Positions 19,786 to 29,022 of a stretch of 64,000 nucleotides of DNA are shown here, in pieces (position 1 is the stretch's first letter; every line of letters begins with the position of its first letter). The position numbers and the translations under genes are program-made. A model generated the notes under the pieces. That model was not told where the DNA came from. It ran no database searches and worked only from the letters and a program-made list of their open reading frames with translations. This stretch comes from Cribrihabitans_A pelagius. GTDB taxonomy: Bacteria > Pseudomonadota > Alphaproteobacteria > Rhodobacterales > Rhodobacteraceae. Location of the stretch: the NCBI RefSeq assembly GCF_048820915.1, contig NZ_JBMERR010000002.1, positions 1 to 64,000 of the forward strand, read 5' to 3'.

Positions 19786-19809
19786 GGACGTTCGCAAAAC
19801 GAACTGTCC
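19786..19809. promoter_or_regulatory. Inverted repeat, likely operator for dctPQM
   Basis: The sequence GGACGTTCG CAAAA CGAACTGTCC contains exact GTTCG/CGAAC half-sites around a 5-base centre, extended by GGAC/GTCC with one extra base on the right. It lies 104 bases upstream of the dctP start. The architecture resembles operators of IclR-type regulators of acid catabolism, but no such regulator is encoded next to it. Confidence 0.5.
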
Positions 19810-19868
19810 GCCCCGTGCTATTGGGTGCGTTTGTAACCATCAACAGCGGATCATGCATTTTCAAGTCA

Positions 19869-19896
19869 TTAAAACCGCCACACCCGCCGCCGGCGG
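19869..19896 (-). terminator. Possible terminator of the fumarylpyruvate-hydrolase-like gene
   Basis: On the minus strand CCGCC and GGCGG can pair around a 12-base loop and are followed by TTTTAA. It lies 147 bases past the hydrolase stop. The stem is short and the call is tentative. Confidence 0.35.
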
Positions 19897-20042
19897 CAGA
19901 AACGGCCGCCCGGCATGTTACAGCGTCCCTGCAAAGCCGCTCTCAGCGATACACATTGCGCCGCAGGCCTGGCAACAACAATCCTGCGCGCGGGCGGCGC
20001 AGAAGCTTGCGTCATTGCGCAGCAGGCCAAGCGGGAGTCGGG

Positions 20043-20741
20043 TCATTCACCCGCCGTCAGCGTCAGCTGCACCGGCTCCAGCCCATCGATGCCGCCGCGG
20101 ATGCTGTCCCCGGCCGCAACCGGCCCCACCCCGGCCGGGGTGCCCGTCAGCACCAGATCGCCCGGCCGCAAATGGTAAAAGCCAGAGAGGTGGCTGAGCA
20201 GCTCCGCCACTGGCCAGACCATTTCCGACAGTTGCGCGTCCTGGCGGATCTCGCCGTTGACCTCCAGCCAGATGCGCTGCGCCCCCGGCCCGTCCCAATC
20301 GGCGCTGCGGGTGACGGGCGCAAGAACCGTGCCCGCCTCCAGGTCCTTGCCAAGATCCCACGGCCGCTGCTTCTTGCGCTCGCGCTGCTGCAGGTCGCGC
20401 CGCGTCATGTCGAGCGCGCAGGCGTAGCCGTAGACCGCCGCCATCGCGGCCTCCGGCGCGGCTTGGAACAGCGGTGCGCCAATTGCCACTGCCAGTTCCA
20501 TTTCGTGATGAAAATCCGCCGTGCCCGGCGGATAGGGCACTTCGGCGCCGGACAGCACCGCGTTGGCGGCGGATTTGGTGAAGTAGAAAGGCGCCTCGCG
20601 GTCGATTTCATTGCCCATTTCCGCAGCATGAGCGGCGTAGTTGCGCCCGACGCAGAAGATCCGCCCCGCCGGGTAGCCCTCCTGCTCCCCCGTGACCGCA
20701 ATCACCGGTGTCTCCGGCAGTTCGAAAAGCGTCTCCGCCAT
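20043..20741 (-). CDS. Fumarylacetoacetate-hydrolase-family protein (fumarylpyruvate hydrolase-like)
   Basis: The 232-residue protein has the short FAH-domain form: IFCVGRNYAAHAAEMGNE, the metal-binding E-x-E in FHHEMELAVAIG, and the closing LTGTPAGVGPVAAGD. This form occurs in fumarylpyruvate hydrolases of the gentisate pathway and in acylpyruvases/oxaloacetate decarboxylases. It lies upstream of dctPQM on the same strand but 360 bases away, with a possible terminator between. It is divergent from the GGDEF-EAL gene (206 bases). Confidence 0.85.
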   Translation of the reverse strand: MAETLFELPETPVIAVTGEQEGYPAGRIFCVGRNYAAHAAEMGNEIDREAPFYFTKSAANAVLSGAEVPYPPGTADFHHEMELAVAIGAPLFQAAPEAAMAAVYGYACALDMTRRDLQQRERKKQRPWDLGKDLEAGTVLAPVTRSADWDGPGAQRIWLEVNGEIRQDAQLSEMVWPVAELLSHLSGFYHLRPGDLVLTGTPAGVGPVAAGDSIRGGIDGLEPVQLTLTAGE

Positions 20742-20947
20742 CGCCCGTCCCCTGTTTGCTTTTGCCGCGCAGCCTGCCGCGAAGTGGCGCCGGCCGCAAG
20801 GGCGGCGGCATCCCCGCGGGGCCGGCGGGAAAAGATACCATGCAAATGCATAAAATCGCCGGCGTATTGCCGCGGCATCTTGTGAACTTGTTAACTCCCC
20901 GCGTGAGACCCGGACTTTGCGGAAATTTTGCGACTGAGGCGCCGAGC

Positions 20948-23038
20948 ATGTACCGAGTCATCGACTGCCTGACCAATGAACACAGCCTCGCCCTGGTGGC
21001 GGCGGCGGCCTGTGTGTGCATTATCGGCTCCTGGCTGTCGGTGCAGCTGGGCCGACGGCTCCTGGGGGCGCAGGGGCAGCGGCGGCTTGTGCAGCTGGGG
21101 CTGAACAGCCTGATCGCGGGCGCCACCATCTGGTCCACGCATTTCATCGCCATGCTCGCCTATGAGCCCGGCTACCCGCATGGGTACGAGCCGGTGGCCA
21201 CCGGCCTGTCGCTGGGGGTAGCGGTGCTGGGCATGGCGCTGGCCAACAGCATCCTGGGGTTTGCCCCGCGCCGTGTGGCGGGCGGCCTCGCGGGCGCGGT
21301 CTTCGGGCTGTCGGTCTCGGCGATGCACTACACCGGCATGTCGGCCTACCTGCTGCCCGGCCAGATCCTGTGGTCGCCCGGGCTGCTCACCGCCTCGGTT
21401 CTGTTGGGAGTGCTGCTCGGCGCGGCGTCTTGGCTGTGCCTGACCCGGCCCGGTCTGCGCTACCGCCGGGTGAAGGCCGCGGCGCTGATGGTGGCGGCGA
21501 TCTGCGCCATGCATTTCACTGGCATGAGCGCCATCCGCATCGAGCTCTCCCCGATGATCATCGTGCCCGCCCAGGTGATCTCCGATACCTCGCTGGCGAT
21601 GCTGATCTTTGCGGTGATGGGGCTGATCCTGCTGGTCGGCTTTGCCTCCGCCAGCATCGAGACAAACCTGGAGAACGAAGCCCGCGGCCAGCTGCAGCAC
21701 GCCGCGCTGCATGATCCGCTGACCGGCATGAAGAACCGCATGTGGCTCACCCGCAAGCTGGCCGAGCTTGCCCCGCGGCTGGAGCGCGGCGACAGCGAGG
21801 CGGTGGCCTTCCTGACCATCGACCTCAACCTGTTCAAGGAGGTGAACGACCTCTATGGCCATGCCGCGGGCGACGAGGTGCTGATGACCGCCGCCAGCCG
21901 CATCAGGGCCGTGCTGGAGCGCGACGAATTTGCCGCCCGGGCCGGCGGTGACGAATTCGTTGCTATGAAACGCGGCTTCCGCCATATCGAGGAGGTGGCC
22001 GCCTTTGCCGAACGCCTGCATGCCGCGATCATCGAGCCGATCGACCTGGAGGACGTCTCGGTCCGGGTTGGCGCCGCGATCGGCGCCGCCACCAGCCTGC
22101 ACGATGGCAGGGTGCCGCGCGATCTCTTGCACAAGTCCGACCTCGCCATGTATCGCGCCAAGGCCGAGGACGAACACCACATCTGCTTCTACAACGAGGA
22201 CATGGACCGCCAGAGCCGCGACAAGCTGGTGCTTATCCAGGACCTGCGCCAGGCCTGTGCGGACGAGCAGTTCGAGCTGGTCTATCAGCTGCAGAACGAC
22301 CTCAGCTCGCTGGAGCCGGTGGGGTTCGAGGTGCTCTTGCGCTGGAACCACCCGGCCCGCGGCCGGATCTCTCCGGACCGGTTCATCCCGGTGGCCGAGG
22401 AAACCGGACTGATCCGCGAGATCGGCCAGTGGGTGCTGCGCACCGCCTGCCGGGAAGCAGCCAGCTGGCCGCGGCCCTACAGCGTCGCCGTAAACGTTGC
22501 GCCGCAGCAGCTGGTGCAGCCCTCCTTTATCGAGACGGTAATGGATATCCTGATGGAAACCGGCCTGGCGCCCGAGCGGCTGGAGCTGGAGATCACCGAG
22601 GCCAGCATCATCGACGACCAGGCCCATACCCTGAGGGTGATGCACAAGCTCAAAAGCCTCGGCATCCGTATCGCGATGGACGATTTCGGCACCGGCTATT
22701 CGTCGCTGGCGATGCTGCAGACCTTCCCTTTCGACAAGATCAAGATCGACCGCAGCTTCGTGCAGGACGTGCACAAGGACGAGCAGCGCGCCGCCATCGT
22801 GCGCTCCACCCTGCTTCTGGGCGCCGCGCTCAACATCCCGGTGCTGGCAGAGGGCGTCGAAGTGCAGGACGAGCTGGACTTCCTGCGTACCGAGAAATGC
22901 AATTCGGTGCAGGGTTTCTATTTCGGCAAGCCGATGAGCCGGACGGAGATGCTGCAATTGATCGCCCGCCACACGCCGGAGGCGGTACCGGACACAGTGC
23001 CGGACGAGGCCGCGGACCGGATTATGGGCACGGGTTAG
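20948..23038 (+). CDS. MHYT-GGDEF-EAL cyclic-di-GMP enzyme
   Basis: With the ATG at 20948 (MYRVIDCL) the protein has 696 residues. The first 250 form an integral-membrane MHYT sensor domain; its repeats show STHFIAMLAYE, MHYTGMSAY and MHFTGMSAI, which may bind a metal (copper has been proposed for MHYT). A diguanylate cyclase domain follows with an intact GGDEF at 333-337. Next is an EAL phosphodiesterase domain whose signature reads EVL (461-463) and which keeps DDFGTGYSSL, KIDRSF and EGVE. Both activities look possible. An 80-codon upstream extension of the frame is probably not coding. Confidence 0.92.
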   Translation: MYRVIDCLTNEHSLALVAAAACVCIIGSWLSVQLGRRLLGAQGQRRLVQLGLNSLIAGATIWSTHFIAMLAYEPGYPHGYEPVATGLSLGVAVLGMALANSILGFAPRRVAGGLAGAVFGLSVSAMHYTGMSAYLLPGQILWSPGLLTASVLLGVLLGAASWLCLTRPGLRYRRVKAAALMVAAICAMHFTGMSAIRIELSPMIIVPAQVISDTSLAMLIFAVMGLILLVGFASASIETNLENEARGQLQHAALHDPLTGMKNRMWLTRKLAELAPRLERGDSEAVAFLTIDLNLFKEVNDLYGHAAGDEVLMTAASRIRAVLERDEFAARAGGDEFVAMKRGFRHIEEVAAFAERLHAAIIEPIDLEDVSVRVGAAIGAATSLHDGRVPRDLLHKSDLAMYRAKAEDEHHICFYNEDMDRQSRDKLVLIQDLRQACADEQFELVYQLQNDLSSLEPVGFEVLLRWNHPARGRISPDRFIPVAEETGLIREIGQWVLRTACREAASWPRPYSVAVNVAPQQLVQPSFIETVMDILMETGLAPERLELEITEASIIDDQAHTLRVMHKLKSLGIRIAMDDFGTGYSSLAMLQTFPFDKIKIDRSFVQDVHKDEQRAAIVRSTLLLGAALNIPVLAEGVEVQDELDFLRTEKCNSVQGFYFGKPMSRTEMLQLIARHTPEAVPDTVPDEAADRIMGTG

Positions 23039-23101
23039 AATTCGGCGTGCAGCCCAGCCTCCTGACCCCTCCCGCCCGGCAGTGGGACGCCGCGGCCGGG
23101 G

Positions 23102-24013
23102 TTAAAGCGGAATGGACCCCAGGTGGTCCTCCCCGCGCGCGCGGGCCAGCTGCATCTGCTTCTGCCGCTCGCGGAACCGGGCCTTGTCCTCTTCAGAGGT
23201 CTCATCGATGCACTGGTGGCAGCTCACCCCCTGCTCGAACCCGGGCCGGGCCTTGTCCGCGGGCAGGATCGGGCGGCGGCAGCCGTGGCACAGCTCGTGC
23301 GGCCCCTCCGCCAGCCCGTGGCCGACCGAGACGCGGTTGTCGAAGACGAAACACTCGCCCTGCCAGCTGCTGTTCTCCTGCGGCACCTCCTCCAGGTAGC
23401 GCAGAATGCCGCCCTTGAGGTGATAGACATCCTCCACCCCCTGCCCGAGCAGGTAGTTGGTCGATTTCTCGCAGCGGATGCCGCCGGTGCAGAACATCGC
23501 CACGCGCTTGTTGCGGAAGCGGTCCTTGTTGGCCTCCCACCAGGCGGGGAAGTCACGGAAACTTTCTGTCTTTGGGTCAACCGCGCCCTCGAAGGTGCCG
23601 ATGGCCACCTCGTAATCGTTGCGGGTGTCAATCAGCACCACGTCATCCTGCCGGATCAGGTCGTTCCAGTCCCCGGGCTCGACGTAGTGCCCGACCGAGG
23701 CGCGCGGGTCCACGTCAGGCTGGCCCATGGTCACGATCTCTTTCTTCAGGCGCACCTTCATCCTGCCGAAGGGCGGCTCGGAGGCGGTGGCTTCCTTCCA
23801 CTCCAGCCCGCCGCAGCCGGGCAGCGCGCGGATAAGCGCCAGCACCGCATCGATCCCGGCGCGCGGCCCCGCGATGGTGCCGTTGATCCCCTCGCGCGCA
23901 AGCAGCAGCGATCCCTTCACGCCTTGGGCCCGGCACAGTTCCAGAAGCGCGGGCCGGATCGCGGCGGGATCGGGGAAACGGGTGAAGTGGTAGAGAGCGG
24001 CAATCGTGTACAT
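23102..24013 (-). CDS. trhO: tRNA uridine(34) 5-hydroxylase, rhodanese-fold
   Basis: The 303-residue protein matches the TrhO (YceA) family, which makes 5-hydroxyuridine at the wobble position of certain tRNAs. The N-terminal acylphosphatase-like domain precedes a rhodanese domain with LIDTRNDYEVAIGTFEGA and the active-site loop FCTGGIRCEKST. A Cys-rich C-terminal part (CHGCRRP, CHQC) probably binds zinc. The ATG at 24011-24013 (MYTIAALYHF) is preferred to a 14-codon extension. Confidence 0.92.
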   Translation of the reverse strand: MYTIAALYHFTRFPDPAAIRPALLELCRAQGVKGSLLLAREGINGTIAGPRAGIDAVLALIRALPGCGGLEWKEATASEPPFGRMKVRLKKEIVTMGQPDVDPRASVGHYVEPGDWNDLIRQDDVVLIDTRNDYEVAIGTFEGAVDPKTESFRDFPAWWEANKDRFRNKRVAMFCTGGIRCEKSTNYLLGQGVEDVYHLKGGILRYLEEVPQENSSWQGECFVFDNRVSVGHGLAEGPHELCHGCRRPILPADKARPGFEQGVSCHQCIDETSEEDKARFRERQKQMQLARARGEDHLGSIPL

Positions 24014-24191
24014 ACCGCCGCCCTTAGTCCCAACCGCGGCACTTTTCAAGCCCAAGCAGCCGCTCCGCAGCCCAGCAAAACATGGGTTCTTCCCGCATCT
24101 TTGCCGGCGTCCGCAATCGCCGCCCCAGTGGCGGCCGTTCCCATTCCGCCGCCATCCGGTTAACTATGGAGGAGCAGCAAAGGAGCCCGCC

Positions 24192-24788
24192 ATGTCCGAC
24201 GCCCTGATCGTGATCGACGTGCAAAACGATTTCTGCCCGGGCGGTGCCCTCGCCGTGCCCGGCGGTGACGAGGTGGTCTCCCCCATCAACGCGATGATGG
24301 ACCACTTCGATACTGTGCTGCTGACCCAGGACTGGCACCCTGCCGGACATTCCTCCTTTGCCTCCTCCCACCCAGGCAAGGCGCCGTTCGACAGCATCGG
24401 GATGCCCTATGGCCCCCAGGTGCTCTGGCCCGATCACTGCGTGCAGGGCAGCCACGGCGCCGCCTTCCGCAAGGACTTGCGCACCGGCGGCGACCTGATC
24501 CTGCGCAAGGGGTTCCGCACCGCGGTGGACAGCTATTCCGGCTTTTTCGAGAACGATCAGACCACCCCCACCGGGCTCGAGGGCTACCTGCGCACCCGCG
24601 GCATCACCCGGCTGACGCTGGCCGGGCTGGCCACAGATTTCTGCGTCGCCTTCACCGCGCTGGACGCACGCCGGCTGGGGTTCGAGGTCTCGGTGGCGCT
24701 GGCCGCCTGCCGGGCCATAGACCTCGGCGGATCGCTGCAAACGGCGCTGCAGCAGATGCGGGATACCGGCGTGGAGTTACTTCCATAG
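24192..24788 (+). CDS. pncA: Nicotinamidase (bifunctional nicotinamidase/pyrazinamidase)
   Basis: The 198-residue isochorismatase-fold enzyme hydrolyses nicotinamide to nicotinate in NAD salvage. Catalytic Asp in VIDVQNDFCPGGAL (about residue 9), the metal-site region TQDWHPAGHSSFAS with the His residues, and the nucleophile Cys in GLATDFCVAFTALDA are all present. Start is the ATG at 24192 behind AAAGGAG. The partner gene pncB lies 2.5 kb downstream on the same strand, with a hybrid histidine kinase between. Confidence 0.93.
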   Translation: MSDALIVIDVQNDFCPGGALAVPGGDEVVSPINAMMDHFDTVLLTQDWHPAGHSSFASSHPGKAPFDSIGMPYGPQVLWPDHCVQGSHGAAFRKDLRTGGDLILRKGFRTAVDSYSGFFENDQTTPTGLEGYLRTRGITRLTLAGLATDFCVAFTALDARRLGFEVSVALAACRAIDLGGSLQTALQQMRDTGVELLP

Positions 24789-24843
24789 ACTGAATAAGCA
24801 ATTTCTTAACGCGCATCTGCCTAACCTCACCTGGTGTTATCGA

Positions 24844-27234
24844 GTGGCAGGTTTTCGGATGCAGCATATGGACAGCCCCTCGGGCGGCCCTATGGCCAGT
24901 TTTCAGCACAGATACGGTGCGCAGGAGCTTCTGCTGCGCTACGCCCGCGGACGGGTGCGGCAGTTCCCCGGCCGCCTGCTGTTCACCCTCGTGGCTTGCC
25001 TGCTGATGCTGCTGGCAGTGCCGCCGCAGGTGGCGGCCGCCGCCTTTGCCCTTTCGGTGGCCGGCGATGCCGCCGATTGCCTGCTGCTCAGCCGGGCGGA
25101 GTCGCTCTTGCACCGTGGCCTGCCGCTGCGCTGGCTGCGGCGGCTCACCGCGGCCTCCTCCTGGGTGCAGGCGCTGATGCTCTCGGCCGGGGTGGCGCTC
25201 AGCTTCTACGCCATCCCCTCCCGCCTGCACGAAGTGGCCCATAACGAGCCGCTGTTCTCCATCGGGCTCCTGTTGGGCGCCGCCATCAACGTCTGCGTGC
25301 TGCTGCCTTACCACCGCTCCGCCATCGCGCTGAAGCTGCTGACCTATGGGACACTGCCGGCGGCCTTTCTTGCCGAAGAAAGCCTGCACGGCGCCGGTGT
25401 TGCGCCTATACCGGAGCTGCACCTGGCCGGGCTGGCGCTAATCTACGCCTCCATCCTGTGGTTCCTGGCCTACGTCAACCGCAGTTTTGAACAGACCCGC
25501 AGCCAGATGCTGGCCCAGGCCACCCAGCAGGAGGAGCTGGAAGCGGCCTATACCCGGCTCTCGGAACAGCAGAAGGAAGCCCGCCAGCTGGCCCTGGTTG
25601 CCCGCAACGCCAACGACAGCGTGATCCTGATGGACCGCAAGGGCCGGATCACCTGGGTCAACGACAGTTTCACCCGCATCACCGGCTACAGCTTCGAGGA
25701 AGCCCTTGGCGAAAAGCCCGGCGACCTGCTCAACAGCGGCGACACCGATCGCGCCACCATCCGCACGCTGCAGGACTGCGTCGAGCTTTCCAAGCCCGCG
25801 CGGGTGGAGATCCGCAACCGCCGCAAGGACGGCAGGCTGATCTGGATCGAGACCAGCCAGGTGCCGATGCTCGACAGCAACGGCCGCCTGGAGACCCTGA
25901 TCGCCGTGGAACGCGACATCACCTCCGCCAAGGACTACGCCGAGGAGCTGCTCCAGGCCCGCCGCGCCGCCGAGGATGGCGCCCGCGTCAAGGAAGAGTT
26001 CCTCGCCACCATGAGCCACGAGATCCGCACCCCGATGAACGGGGTGATCGGCATGGCCCAGCTCCTGCGCGACAGCCCGCTGGACGAAGAACAGCAGCTT
26101 TACACCGATACCATCCTCAGCTCCGCCGACACGCTTCTGATGCTGATCAACGATGTGCTGGATTTTTCCAAGATGGAATCCGGCCAGATCACCCTCAGCG
26201 GCACCGACTTCGGCCCGCGCATCTGCTTCGAGGAAACCATCCGCCTGCTGCACTCCCAGGCCGCGGTCAAGGGGCTGCAGCTGGCGCTGGACATCGGCGA
26301 AAGCGTACCCGCACGGCTGCATGGCGACGACCGCAGAATCCGGCAGATCCTGATGAACCTGGTTGGCAACGCGATCAAGTTCACCGAACGCGGCCGGGTG
26401 CTGGTCACCCTCGACGCGGAACCGGAAGACGAGGGATGCGGGCTGGTCTGCACCGTCTCCGACACCGGCATCGGCATTCCCCGCGACATGCAGGACCAGA
26501 TCTTCGAACGCTTCTCCCAGGCCGACGCCGCGATCAGCCGCCGCTTCGGCGGCACCGGGCTCGGCCTGGCAATCTCGCGCCGCCTGGCGGAGATGATGGG
26601 CGGCACTATCACCGTTGTCTCAGAACTAGGCGTCGGCTCTTGCTTCACAGTGCGGCTGATGCTGAATCATGCCGGCACGCCGCAATCCGCCCCTGCGCTG
26701 GACACTGCGTTGGATCCTTCCGCGCCCTGCGGCGCCGAGGCCACCGCCGACGCAGCTGGCGTGCCTGGTCCCGCCCCTGCGGCGCCAGCTGCCCTGGCGG
26801 CAGCGCGCTCCAGCGGACCGGGCACACCTGGCGCCGCGTCCGCCCTGGCCGGGCTGCGGGTGCTGATCGCCGAGGACAACCAGATCAACCGGGTGCTTCT
26901 GGAGAAATTCCTGGAGGGCGCCCCCGTCACGCTCAGCTTTGCCCTCGATGGCGGCGAGGCAGTGCAAAAATTTCGCGACACCGCTCCGGACATCATCTTG
27001 ATGGACATGTCGATGCCGGTGATGGACGGGCTGGAGGCAACCCGCGCGATCCGCAGCCAGGCCCGCCCGCAACCCGCTATCGTGGCGCTCACCGCCAATG
27101 CCTTCGACAGCGACCGGGACGCCTGCATCGAAGCCGGGATGGACGAATTCCTGACCAAGCCGGTTGACCGCGACCGCCTTCTCTCGGTGCTGCAGCGAAT
27201 GGCCCCGCGGGCGCAGGGGCGGCGGGCAGGCTGA
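24844..27234 (+). CDS. Hybrid sensor histidine kinase (6 TM-PAS-HisKA-HATPase-REC)
   Basis: From the GTG at 24844 the protein has 796 residues; ATGs at 24859, 24868 and 24892 are alternative starts. Residues about 35-210 hold roughly six TM helices, and a coiled coil follows. A PAS domain (about 250-365, DGRLIWIETSQVP) precedes HisKA with phospho-acceptor His392 in MSHEIRTPMNG. The HATPase has GNAIKFTERGR, DTGIGIP and GGTGLGLAIS. After an Ala/Pro-rich linker a receiver domain carries VLIAEDNQINR and phospho-acceptor Asp721 in ILMDMSMPVMDG. No output regulator or Hpt protein is adjacent. It lies 55 bases after pncA and 64 bases before pncB. Confidence 0.92.
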   Translation: MAGFRMQHMDSPSGGPMASFQHRYGAQELLLRYARGRVRQFPGRLLFTLVACLLMLLAVPPQVAAAAFALSVAGDAADCLLLSRAESLLHRGLPLRWLRRLTAASSWVQALMLSAGVALSFYAIPSRLHEVAHNEPLFSIGLLLGAAINVCVLLPYHRSAIALKLLTYGTLPAAFLAEESLHGAGVAPIPELHLAGLALIYASILWFLAYVNRSFEQTRSQMLAQATQQEELEAAYTRLSEQQKEARQLALVARNANDSVILMDRKGRITWVNDSFTRITGYSFEEALGEKPGDLLNSGDTDRATIRTLQDCVELSKPARVEIRNRRKDGRLIWIETSQVPMLDSNGRLETLIAVERDITSAKDYAEELLQARRAAEDGARVKEEFLATMSHEIRTPMNGVIGMAQLLRDSPLDEEQQLYTDTILSSADTLLMLINDVLDFSKMESGQITLSGTDFGPRICFEETIRLLHSQAAVKGLQLALDIGESVPARLHGDDRRIRQILMNLVGNAIKFTERGRVLVTLDAEPEDEGCGLVCTVSDTGIGIPRDMQDQIFERFSQADAAISRRFGGTGLGLAISRRLAEMMGGTITVVSELGVGSCFTVRLMLNHAGTPQSAPALDTALDPSAPCGAEATADAAGVPGPAPAAPAALAAARSSGPGTPGAASALAGLRVLIAEDNQINRVLLEKFLEGAPVTLSFALDGGEAVQKFRDTAPDIILMDMSMPVMDGLEATRAIRSQARPQPAIVALTANAFDSDRDACIEAGMDEFLTKPVDRDRLLSVLQRMAPRAQGRRAG

Positions 27235-27298
27235 TTTCCTTTGCCCCCGGGCGCGCGCTGTCCTATCAACCGATGACCCAATCTGCACGAGGCCGCCG

Positions 27299-28588
27299 GT
27301 GGATATTGCAACCCGCGTCTACAATCACAAATGGAAAATCGACCCGATCGTCCGCTCGCTGATCGACACCGATTTCTACAAACTCCTGATGTGCCAGTCG
27401 GTGTTCCGCAACAGGCAGGACACCACGGTGACCTTCTCTCTGATCAACCGCTCAAGCCATGTGCCGCTGGCCCGGCTGGTCGACGAGGGCGAACTGCGCG
27501 AACAGCTCGACCACATCCGCTCGCTGTCGCTCAGCCGCGGCGAAAGCACCTGGCTGCGCGGCAATACCTTTTACGGCAAGCGCCAGATGTTCCGCCCGGA
27601 CTTCATGGAATGGTTCGAGGGGCTGCGCCTGCCGCCCTACCACCTGGAGCGAAAGGGCGACCAGTACGAACTCACGTTTGAGGGCAAGTGGCACGAGGTC
27701 ATGCTGTGGGAGATTCCGGCCCTCGCCGTGCTGATGGAGCTGCGCTCACGCGCAGTGATCAACAGCATGGGCCGGTTCGAGCTGCAGGTGCTTTATGCCC
27801 GCGCAATGACCCGGGTCTGGGAGAAGATCGAGCGGCTGCGCCAGTGCGAGGGTCTCACCATCGCCGATTTCGGCACCCGCCGCCGCCACTCCTTCCTCTG
27901 GCAGGACTGGTGCGTGCAGGCAATGATGGAGGGATTGGGAAACAAGTTCACCGGCACCTCCAACTGCCTGATCGCGATGCGCCGCGAGGTGGAGGCAATC
28001 GGCACCAACGCGCATGAGCTGCCGATGGTGTATTCCGCGCTGGCCGAAAGCGACGCGGAGCTGGCCCAAGCGCCTTACGACGTGCTGTCGGACTGGCACG
28101 ACGAACACGAGGGCAACCTGCGAATCATCCTGCCCGACACCTATGGCACCAAGGGTTTCCTGGACCGCGCCCCGGACTGGCTGGCCGGCTGGACCGGCAT
28201 CCGCATCGACAGCGGCGACCCGGCCAAGGGCGCCGAAACCGCCATCGGCTGGTGGCGCCAGCGCGGCGAGGATCCGGCAGACAAACGGGTGATCTTCTCC
28301 GACGGGCTCGACGTGGAGCAGATCCTGGCGCTGCACGCCCGCTTCTCGGACCGCACCAAGGTTTCCTTCGGCTGGGGCACGCTGCTCACCAACGACTTCC
28401 GCGGCCTGGTCCCGGACGACGCGCTGGCGCCGTTCTCGCTGGTGTGCAAAGCGGTAGCGGCGAACGGCCGGCCAACGGTGAAGCTGTCCGACAACCCCGA
28501 GAAGGCAATGGGCCCCAAGGCCGAGATCGCACGCTACAAACGCGTGTTCGGCGTCGGCGAGCAGGAGCGCCAGGACGTCATCGTCTGA
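27299..28588 (+). CDS. pncB: Nicotinate phosphoribosyltransferase
   Basis: The 429-residue enzyme converts nicotinate and PRPP to nicotinate mononucleotide, following PncA in NAD salvage. Features are SLIDTDFYKLLMCQSV, FGTRRRHSFLWQDWC, FTGTSNCLIAMR, GIRIDSGDPAKGAE and FGWGTLLTNDFRG. The GTG at 27299 gives the expected N-terminus (VDIATRVYNHKWKIDP) and has GAGG eight bases upstream. The frame stays open 45 codons further but those codons overlap the kinase gene in another frame. Confidence 0.94.
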   Translation: MDIATRVYNHKWKIDPIVRSLIDTDFYKLLMCQSVFRNRQDTTVTFSLINRSSHVPLARLVDEGELREQLDHIRSLSLSRGESTWLRGNTFYGKRQMFRPDFMEWFEGLRLPPYHLERKGDQYELTFEGKWHEVMLWEIPALAVLMELRSRAVINSMGRFELQVLYARAMTRVWEKIERLRQCEGLTIADFGTRRRHSFLWQDWCVQAMMEGLGNKFTGTSNCLIAMRREVEAIGTNAHELPMVYSALAESDAELAQAPYDVLSDWHDEHEGNLRIILPDTYGTKGFLDRAPDWLAGWTGIRIDSGDPAKGAETAIGWWRQRGEDPADKRVIFSDGLDVEQILALHARFSDRTKVSFGWGTLLTNDFRGLVPDDALAPFSLVCKAVAANGRPTVKLSDNPEKAMGPKAEIARYKRVFGVGEQERQDVIV

Positions 28589-28749
28589 ACCGGCCGGTCC
28601 GAACCAGCCCGGCGGACAATGCCTGACACAGCAGGCGGCCGCGGGGCCCGGGCACCGCCTGCATCCGGCATGCGGCGCCGCCGCTCCGGCCGCACAATCA
28701 GCAGCCACAAGGCTGCATTCCGCGCACATTCATGATCCAGGGGAGGAAG

Positions 28750-28825
28750 TGGTGAGCCGTGCAGGATTCGAACCTGCGACCCACTGATTAAAAGTCAGTT
28801 GCTCTACCAACTGAGCTAACGGCCC
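28750..28825 (-). tRNA. tRNA-Lys (anticodon TTT)
   Basis: On the minus strand the gene reads GGGCCGTTAGCTCAGTTGG, with the acceptor stem GGGCCGT/ACGGCTC. The anticodon stem ACTGA/TCAGT encloses CTTTTAA (anticodon TTT), and the T arm has GGTTCGAATCC. The 3' CCA is encoded. Confidence 0.96.
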
Positions 28826-29022
28826 ACTTCTTCGTCGCGGTCTAAGCGTTTTTCCCAAGAGGTTCAAGCGCTTATTTCGCTTCGGGCTGGCTTGGCAGCG
28901 TGTGCTGCGCTGTCCCGATAGGCGGCGTATCTAGGGGGAGTAGCACGGGGGGTCAACCCCTTTTTTCCAACTTTCTCGCGGCAAGGCTGGATTCATCATT
29001 GGCGCGGGTCTATATGCCCGCC

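Larger units (their letters stand above)
19683..20042. other. 360-bp intergenic region upstream of dctP
   Basis: This is the regulatory region of the dctPQM operon. It holds a near-perfect inverted repeat (19786-19809) about 105 bases before dctP and a possible terminator for the upstream hydrolase (19869-19896). I see no gene in it. Confidence 0.55.

Noticed and set aside
20891..22972. 693-residue frame antisense to the MHYT-GGDEF-EAL gene
   Set aside because: Shadow of the real gene; no domains and the forward strand carries all catalytic motifs.
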